DNA of 64,000 bases from Mycobacterium kyorinense (GTDB taxonomy: Bacteria > Actinomycetota > Actinomycetes > Mycobacteriales > Mycobacteriaceae), in NCBI RefSeq assembly GCF_002101735.1, contig NZ_LQPE01000005.1:1-64000 (forward strand). The letters run 5' to 3'. The translations under genes and the position numbers were made by a program. The notes below the pieces were generated by a model. It worked only from the letters and a program-made list of their open reading frames with translations, was not told where the DNA came from and did not search any database. Below, piece after piece: positions 58,928-64,000 of the stretch (within the stretch, counting starts at the first letter, position 1; the number at the start of each line of letters is the position of its first letter).

Positions 58928-59593
58928 GTGGCGCAACTTAATTTTCAGCGCGCCCGGACGGAAGAGAAGAAACGGCAGCGGGCGGCGGCGCTCGTCGAGG
59001 CCGCTCGCTCGCTGGCATTGGAGGTCGGCGTCGCGTCCGTGACGTTGACCGAAATAGCCAGCCGCGCCGGGATCCACTATTCGGCGGTGCGCCGCTACTT
59101 CACTTCGCACAAGGAGGTGCTGCTGCACCTCGCCGCCGAAGGCTGGGTTCGGTGGTCGGACACCGTGTGTGAGGGTCTGCGGCAGCCCGGGCCGATGTCG
59201 CCATCGCGCGTCGCTGAAACATTGGCCACGGGGCTGGCCGCCGACCCGCTGTTTTGCGATCTACTGGCCAACCTGCATCTTCACCTCGAGCATGAAGTGG
59301 ATCTCGACCGGGTGATCGAGGTCAGGAAAGCCAGTAATGCCGCGGTGATCGCGCTCGCGGATGCCATCGAGCAGGCCTTGCCGACGTTGGGACGCACCGG
59401 TGCCTTCGACGTGCTACTTGCCGCTTACTCACTGGCGGCACCGCTGTGGCAGATCGCTCATCCGCCGGAGGGGCTCAGGGAGGCCTACGCCGAGGAAGTG
59501 GACGTCCCACCCGACTGGAACATCGACTTCGCGTCGTCGCTGACCCGGTTACTCACCGCGACGTGTCTGGGGCTCGTCGCCCAAGCGGACTAG
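58928..59593 (+). CDS. TetR-family transcriptional regulator
   Basis: A 221-residue regulator. The N-terminal helix-turn-helix is at residues about 15-65 (ALVEAARSLALEVGVASVTL, EIASRAGIHYSAVRRYFTS). The C-terminal all-helical ligand domain includes LALADAIEQ-like and YSLAAPLWQIAHPPEGLRE segments. It lies 66 bases after mmpL on the same strand and is the best candidate regulator of the mmpS-mmpL pair. An upstream GTG at 58910 would add six residues. Ligand unknown. Confidence 0.88.
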   Translation: MAQLNFQRARTEEKKRQRAAALVEAARSLALEVGVASVTLTEIASRAGIHYSAVRRYFTSHKEVLLHLAAEGWVRWSDTVCEGLRQPGPMSPSRVAETLATGLAADPLFCDLLANLHLHLEHEVDLDRVIEVRKASNAAVIALADAIEQALPTLGRTGAFDVLLAAYSLAAPLWQIAHPPEGLREAYAEEVDVPPDWNIDFASSLTRLLTATCLGLVAQAD

Positions 59594-59603
59594 GAGCGCC
59601 GGT

Positions 59604-60059
59604 TTACCAGTCCCACACCGACATGTCGCCGGGCGGGTACTCCGCGCAGTGGTCGGTTTCCTTGGCGACGACCCCCTTGTTGTTGAAGAAGATCTTGAAG
59701 TTGTTGACCCAGGACAGCGTCATCGGGTCTCGCTGATCGTCGTACAAGTGCTCCGAGTAGTCCCGGCGCTCCGCGGGCGACAACGAGAAAAACCAATGTG
59801 CCTTGTCTTGCACGGTCTGGTGGAAATTCTGGTGATTGTGGTAGTCGTTCATGTACCGCTCGTAGTACACGGGCGCGTAATCCCTTGCCGCCGCGAGTAT
59901 TTGCTCAGCGGTGCAGGTGGTGTTGATCATCCGCCGCGGGATCGGGTAGTCCTCGGTGGAGTCGGCGCGGGCGGTGCCGGCGAACGCTGTTGCCGCGGCG
60001 CCCAGGGCAAGGGCTGCGACACCGGCGCGGACACCAGGGCTCAGGCGAGAAAGACGCAT
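59604..60059 (-). CDS. Secreted DUF5078-type protein
   Basis: A 151-residue exported protein. Residues 1-32 are a signal peptide ending TARADS. The mature part begins [20 protein letters not shown] and ends [15 protein letters not shown], with two conserved cysteines and many Tyr/His/Asn residues in the middle ([12 protein letters not shown]). I recognise it as the DUF5078 family of mycobacterial secreted proteins; its function is unknown. It is convergent with the TetR gene and divergent from the cutinase gene. Confidence 0.75.
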   Translation of the reverse strand: MRLSRLSPGVRAGVAALALGAAATAFAGTARADSTEDYPIPRRMINTTCTAEQILAAARDYAPVYYERYMNDYHNHQNFHQTVQDKAHWFFSLSPAERRDYSEHLYDDQRDPMTLSWVNNFKIFFNNKGVVAKETDHCAEYPPGDMSVWDW

Positions 60060-60164
60060 GCGGCTACTATAACGCTCTTGTCACGGCCATGGTTAGTCGT
60101 TCTTACGATTGGTTATCCCGGTTTGCATGCCCGCCACACCCAGGCCGTATGTGAGCATTTAGCA

Positions 60165-60791
60165 ATGAGAGTCAGTCGCATCCTCGGGGCCGTGGTGGCG
60201 ATGGCGGGATGGGCCGCCGTCATCGAGATTCCGTGCGCTTCCGCCGACCCGCCCTGCCCCGACGTCGAGGTGGTGTTCGCTCGCGGCACCGGCGAACCAC
60301 CTGGGCCCGGCGGGGTCGGTCAAGCGTTCGTCGACTCGCTCAGCTCGCACCTACCGGGGCGGTCCGTTACGGTCTATCCGGTCAACTATCCCGCGACCCC
60401 CAACTACGCCGAGAGCGCCGCAGAAGGCGCCGACGACGCGAGCGCCCATATCCGCGACACGGTGGCCGCCTGCCCGAATACCAAGACCGTGCTCGGCGGC
60501 TACTCGCAGGGCGCCGGAGTGGCCACGTCGGCCACCGGGAAGATCCCGCCTCCGACGGCCGACCATGTGGCCGCGGTAGTCCTGTTCGGCCGGCCTGCCA
60601 GCACCTACGCCAGCAACTCGTGGGGCGGTCCGCTGCCGGTGATCAGCCCGGCCTACCAGCCGAAAACAATGGACTTCTGCGTTCCCGACGATTCCATCTG
60701 CTCCGAGGGCAACAATCCGATTGCGCACGTATCCTACGTGGGGTCGGACCTGATCGATCAGGCCGCGGTATTTGCTGCGGAGCGGCTATGA
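60165..60791 (+). CDS. cut5: Cutinase-family secreted esterase
   Basis: A 208-residue exported alpha/beta hydrolase. After a signal peptide (about 1-27, ending SADPP) the cutinase fold carries the nucleophile Ser114 in GGYSQGAGV, Asp176 in VPDDSIC and His188 in PIAHVSYV, with two disulfide pairs (Cys31/Cys103 and Cys172/Cys179). Mycobacterial cutinase-like proteins cleave fatty-acyl esters or phospholipids. The equivalent M. tuberculosis gene (Rv3724A/B) is split by a frameshift; this copy is intact. Its stop overlaps the next ATG. Confidence 0.87.
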   Translation: MRVSRILGAVVAMAGWAAVIEIPCASADPPCPDVEVVFARGTGEPPGPGGVGQAFVDSLSSHLPGRSVTVYPVNYPATPNYAESAAEGADDASAHIRDTVAACPNTKTVLGGYSQGAGVATSATGKIPPPTADHVAAVVLFGRPASTYASNSWGGPLPVISPAYQPKTMDFCVPDDSICSEGNNPIAHVSYVGSDLIDQAAVFAAERL

Positions 60792-61642
60792 CCAACGATG
60801 ACCAGTCCACCACCACGCTGGAGGACCTGCGGGGCGATCTGGCGCAGCGCTACAAGTGGACACCCACCGGCGGGAGCTCGGTCGACCCCGCCGTCGTCGA
60901 CGCCGACTGGGCAGCCCTGGACCGCGACGGCTACGTCGTGTGGGAAAACCTGCTCAGCCCCGGGGAATGCAAACAGATCCGCGAGGTGGTGCGCCCGTGG
61001 CTGGGCCACACCGGGCGCAACTCGTTCGAGGGCCGTCGCACCCAGCGCATCTACAGCGTGCTGAGCAGGACGCGGGTGTGCGACCGGCTGGTCGACCATC
61101 CGCGGGTGCTGGCGGTGCTCGATCGGTTGCTGATGCCCAACTACCTGCTCTCGGCGGCGCAGGCCATCAATATTCAGCCCGGCGAGTCGGCGCAACTGCT
61201 GCACCACGACGACGGGTTCTATCCCGTTCCGCGCCCGCGGGCGCCGTTGGCCGCCGCGACCATCTGGGCCATCGACGACTTCACCGCCGACAACGGCGCT
61301 ACCGTGCTGGTCCCGGGCAGCCATCGCTGGGGCAAGCGCCGGCCCGGCCCCGACGACCCCACGATGCCCGTCGTGATGCCCGCCGGCTCGTGCGTCTTTT
61401 TCGTCGGCACCCTGTGGCACGGTGGCGGCGCCAACACCAGCAGCGGCGACCGCCTTGCGATCACCGCCCAGTACTGCCAGCCGTGGCTGCGGCCGATGGA
61501 GGCCTACCTGCTCTCGGTCCCGCGCGAGATAGCCCGAACGGTGTCCGACGACATTCGCCGCATGCTCGGCTACAGCATCCACCCGCCGTTCATCGGCGCG
61601 GTCGACGGCCTGCACCCGCTGCGGGTGTTAGACGAGCCGTAA
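60788..61642 (+). CDS. Phytanoyl-CoA dioxygenase-family protein
   Basis: A 284-residue Fe(II)/2-oxoglutarate oxygenase. The metal-binding HxD lies in LLHHDDGFY (His139-Asp141 or His140-Asp142), the distal histidine in VGTLWHGGGAN, and the 2-oxoglutarate-binding arginine in SSGDRLAI. VLVPGSHRWG is the usual PhyH strand. It would hydroxylate a lipid or small metabolite. Translational coupling to the secreted cutinase gene (ATGA) suggests a common lipid substrate, although the two act on opposite sides of the membrane (inference). Confidence 0.83.
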   Translation: MTNDDQSTTTLEDLRGDLAQRYKWTPTGGSSVDPAVVDADWAALDRDGYVVWENLLSPGECKQIREVVRPWLGHTGRNSFEGRRTQRIYSVLSRTRVCDRLVDHPRVLAVLDRLLMPNYLLSAAQAINIQPGESAQLLHHDDGFYPVPRPRAPLAAATIWAIDDFTADNGATVLVPGSHRWGKRRPGPDDPTMPVVMPAGSCVFFVGTLWHGGGANTSSGDRLAITAQYCQPWLRPMEAYLLSVPREIARTVSDDIRRMLGYSIHPPFIGAVDGLHPLRVLDEP

Positions 61643-61716
61643 CGACGGTGCAGCAGCTGCTTGGACACCCCGAGAATCCTGCCGATCTCCGACACGTTAT
61701 GACTTTCGATCCGTGT
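61630..61716 (-). pseudogene. Helix-turn-helix remnant
   Basis: In a minus-strand frame different from the primase gene, the residues SEIGRILGVSKQLLHRRYG form a convincing helix-turn-helix of the kind found at the end of small mycobacterial HTH proteins. No proper start or N-terminal domain accompanies it, and it overlaps the ends of both neighbouring genes. It looks like the last piece of a decayed regulator gene. Confidence 0.3.
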
Positions 61717-62722
61717 CCTTGCTCGGCTGAACCCGTTTCGGCTCGCCCGGCATCTTCGGATAGTTCGGCGGGTAGGGCAGGTCGCCGAGCCCACGCTCCT
61801 CGTCGGCGGCGACCATGTCCAGCAGCGGCGTAATCGACTGCCTCACCGAATCAATGTCTGCCCACGGATCATCGCGTCCCGCAACGAATTTCGGCACCGT
61901 CGCGATCGTATAGTCGTCCGGATCGGCGCCGGCGAGCTCGGCCCACGTCAGCGGCGTGGACACCGTCGCGATCGGCGTCTTGCGCGCCGAGTACGCCGAG
62001 GCGAACGTCCGGTCGCGGGCATTCTGGTTGAAGTCGATGAACACCCGTTGGCCGCGTTCTTCTTTCCACCATGAAGTCGTCACCGCCTCGGGTGCGCGGC
62101 GCTCCACCTCACGCGCCAGCGCGATCCCGGCCCGGCGCACGGCGATGAAGTCCCAGTCCGTCGCGATCCGCAGGAACACATGTACCCCTCGCCCACCCGA
62201 GGTTTTCGGGTAGCCGACCAGACCGAGTTCGTCGAGCAGCGGCTTGAGGACGTCCACTGCGATGGCGCTGGCCTCCTGGAAACCGGTGCCCGGCTGCGGA
62301 TCCAGGTCGATTCGCAGCTCGTCGGGGTGCTCGGTGTCCGGACAGCGCACCTGCCAGGGATGCAGCGTGATCGTGCCCATCTGCGCGGCCCACACGATCG
62401 ACGACGGATGGGTCACCGTCAGCGCGTCGGCGGTCCGCCCGGAAGGGAACGTGACGCGGCAGGTCTGCAGATAATCGGGGTGGTGCTGCGGAATCCGCTT
62501 CTGGTAAATCTCCTCGCCGTCGATGCCGTCGGGAAACCGCTGCAGGTGGGTGGGTCGGTCGCGCAGTGCGGACAACATCGGTCCGCGCGCCACCGCCAGG
62601 TAGTACTCGACGAGCTTGCGTTTAGTGCCGGCCGAGCCCAGCTTCGGGTAGTACACCTTGTCCGGGTTGGTCAAGCGGACCTTGACCCCGTCGACGTCGA
62701 GTTCCTCTGCTGCCGCGGCCAT
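61697..62722 (-). CDS. LigD-type primase-polymerase (Rv3730c-like)
   Basis: A 341-residue stand-alone polymerase domain of the LigD/archaeo-eukaryotic primase type. Catalytic Asp139 and Asp141 lie in LRIDLDPQPG; HPSSIVWAAQMGTITLHPW and KTSGGRGVHVFLRI supply further active-site residues. Such enzymes add ribonucleotides or fill gaps in end joining and repair. The ATG at 62722 matches the family start; the longer frame antisense to ligC is a shadow. It is transcribed away from ligC, the two starts being only 24 bases apart. Confidence 0.9.
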   Translation of the reverse strand: MAAAAEELDVDGVKVRLTNPDKVYYPKLGSAGTKRKLVEYYLAVARGPMLSALRDRPTHLQRFPDGIDGEEIYQKRIPQHHPDYLQTCRVTFPSGRTADALTVTHPSSIVWAAQMGTITLHPWQVRCPDTEHPDELRIDLDPQPGTGFQEASAIAVDVLKPLLDELGLVGYPKTSGGRGVHVFLRIATDWDFIAVRRAGIALAREVERRAPEAVTTSWWKEERGQRVFIDFNQNARDRTFASAYSARKTPIATVSTPLTWAELAGADPDDYTIATVPKFVAGRDDPWADIDSVRQSITPLLDMVAADEERGLGDLPYPPNYPKMPGEPKRVQPSKDTDRKS

Positions 62723-62746
62723 ACCTGATTCCAGCACAATGAATCC

Positions 62747-63817
62747 ATGGACCTGCCTGTCATGCCGCCGGTGTCGCCGATGCTGGCCAAACCGGTCACG
62801 TCGATCCCGCCCGACGCGTCCTACGAGCCCAAGTGGGACGGGTTCAGGTCGATATGCTTCCGCGACGGCGACGACGTCGAGCTCGGCAGTCGCAACGAAC
62901 GGCCGATGACCCGCTACTTTCCCGAACTCGTCGCAGCGATCAAAGCCGAGCTGCCCGAGCAGTGCGTGATCGACGGCGAGCTCATCATCGCGACCGGCCA
63001 CGGACTGGATTTTGAGGCTCTGCAACAGCGCATCCACCCGGCCGATTCGCGGGTGCGCATGCTTGCCGAGAAAACACCGGCGTCGTTCATCGCCTTCGAC
63101 TTGCTCGCTCTCGGCGACGACGACTACACCGCGCGGCCGTTCGAGGAGCGCCGCGCCGCACTCGTCGACGCGTTGGCCGACTCCGGTCCGTCGATTCACC
63201 TCACACCGGCGACCACCGACCTGGCGACGGCCGAACGCTGGTTCGACGAATTCGAAGGGGCCGGTCTCGACGGGCTCATCGCCAAGCCGCTGACCCTCAC
63301 CTATCAGCCGGACAAGCGCGTGATGTTCAAGATCAAACACGAACGCACCGCCGACTGCGTGGTGGCGGGCTATCGCTTACACAAGTCCGGTGAGAACGCG
63401 ATCGGCTCGCTGCTGCTCGGCCTCTACCAGGACGACGGCACCCTGGCCTCGGTCGGGGTCATCGGCGCCTTCCCGATGGCCGAACGGCGGCGCTTGTTCA
63501 CCGAATTGCAACTGCTCGTCACCACATTCGACGGTCACCCGTGGAACTGGGCCGCCCACGAAGCAGGCCAGCGCACCCCACGTAAGAACGAGTTCTCCCG
63601 GTGGAACGCCGGCAAGGACCTGTCCTTCGTACCGCTAAGGCCCGAGCGGGTGGTCGAGGTGCGCTACGACTACATGGAAGGCGAAAGGTTCCGCCACACA
63701 GCGCAATTCAAGCGCTGGCGACCAGACCGCGACCCCCGTTCGTGCACCTACGCTCAACTCGAGCGTCCGCTCACCTTCCGCTTGGGCGATATCCTGCCGG
63801 GTCTGGGTCACGCCTGA
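62747..63817 (+). CDS. ligC: ATP-dependent DNA ligase LigC
   Basis: A 356-residue ligase of the minimal type. The adenylated lysine is Lys29 in YEPKWDGFRS (motif I). Motif III is FIAFDLLAL, motif IV includes DGLIAKP and motif V is MFKIKHERTADCVV. An OB-fold tail follows (VVEVRYDYMEGERFRHTAQF). LigC ligases act as backups for end joining and ribonucleotide-containing nick repair together with LigD-type polymerases, encoded here on the other strand. ATG start at 62747. Confidence 0.95.
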   Translation: MDLPVMPPVSPMLAKPVTSIPPDASYEPKWDGFRSICFRDGDDVELGSRNERPMTRYFPELVAAIKAELPEQCVIDGELIIATGHGLDFEALQQRIHPADSRVRMLAEKTPASFIAFDLLALGDDDYTARPFEERRAALVDALADSGPSIHLTPATTDLATAERWFDEFEGAGLDGLIAKPLTLTYQPDKRVMFKIKHERTADCVVAGYRLHKSGENAIGSLLLGLYQDDGTLASVGVIGAFPMAERRRLFTELQLLVTTFDGHPWNWAAHEAGQRTPRKNEFSRWNAGKDLSFVPLRPERVVEVRYDYMEGERFRHTAQFKRWRPDRDPRSCTYAQLERPLTFRLGDILPGLGHA

Positions 63818-63860
63818 AGCCGGGTGTTTATCCCGCACCGCGATCGGGCACGCGACACAT

Positions 63861-64000
63861 ATGTCAGTGACAGCGTTTCAGGACCTGCCGTTGGCCGACC
63901 GTGACCGCAAATGGGACGGCGCCGCCGCCGAGAAACGCGTCCGTAAGTGGGCCGACGCGCAGGACAAGCCGAATCAGAGATACCGCGACGCGCATGTCTG
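63861..64000 (+). CDS. N-terminal fragment of a conserved hypothetical protein
   Basis: The first 46 codons from ATG 63861 run off the right edge. The translation MSVTAFQDLPLADRDRKWDG, then AAAEKRVRKWADAQDKPNQR, is charged and lacks a signal peptide. It reminds me of a family found in actinobacterial genomes and phages (possibly DUF6582), but the fragment is too short to be sure. Confidence 0.5.
   Translation, partial: MSVTAFQDLPLADRDRKWDGAAAEKRVRKWADAQDKPNQRYRDAHV

Noticed and set aside
60165-60791. Search for the cutinase frameshift known from Rv3724A/B
   Set aside because: The frame is continuous from signal peptide to the Asp-His end, so the gene is intact here.

Overview
The window is a GC-rich chromosome segment from a Mycobacterium, most likely a slow grower outside the M. 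tuberculosis complex. The evidence is the gene order and the families present. An ergothioneine operon, an MmpS/MmpL pair, F420-dependent and cutinase genes, two VapBC loci and many leaderless GTG/ATG starts all occur here. From about 9.2 kb to 54.9 kb the order follows the M. tuberculosis block Rv3688c-Rv3723, and 61.7-63.8 kb corresponds to Rv3730c-Rv3731. Orthologue statements are from memory and not from a database search. No intergenic gap exceeds 300 bases.

Layout. 1-9.1 kb is accessory: the 5' end of a zwf1-like gene, a membrane molybdopterin oxidoreductase with a STAS protein, then LysR, a haem-oxygenase-like diiron protein, a CDGSH protein and a HemK2-type methyltransferase. A DJ-1/PfpI protein and an overlapping alcohol dehydrogenase/SRPBCC/F420-LLM operon follow. 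9.2-19.4 kb holds YqeY, the MoxR-DUF58-DUF4129-DUF4350 cluster with SpoIIM and RDD membrane proteins, an MFS transporter and a PadR regulator. 19.5-28.5 kb carries glpK, a methyltransferase, VapBC48, a glutamate-cysteine-ligase-like gene, a large LAL regulator, a methyltransferase gene broken by an in-frame stop, and a second VapBC. 28.5-33.8 kb is the complete ergothioneine operon egtABCDE, with every junction overlapping.

34-42.8 kb carries envelope and stress proteins, asd-ask, and leuA behind a leader-peptide attenuator, then dnaQ. 42.9-53.8 kb carries murT-gatD, recR-ybaB, the amidase ami1, a flavoprotein/CFA-synthase pair, dnaX and an aspartate aminotransferase. These are followed by the SRP RNA (ffs), a tRNA-Ser(GGA) and lucA. 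55-61.6 kb is a second accessory block: MmpS/MmpL with a TetR regulator, small secreted proteins, a cutinase and a phytanoyl-CoA-dioxygenase-like enzyme. The end holds a divergent NHEJ-type primase-polymerase and ligC, plus a cut-off gene.

Observations most worth following up are: the leuA leader with a long hairpin; a 46-base hairpin repeat present three times; the single stop codon in the methyltransferase gene at 27460; the VapB operators built over leaderless promoters; the LysR-diiron-CDGSH-methyltransferase neighbourhood; and the nested inverted repeat between padR and glpK.
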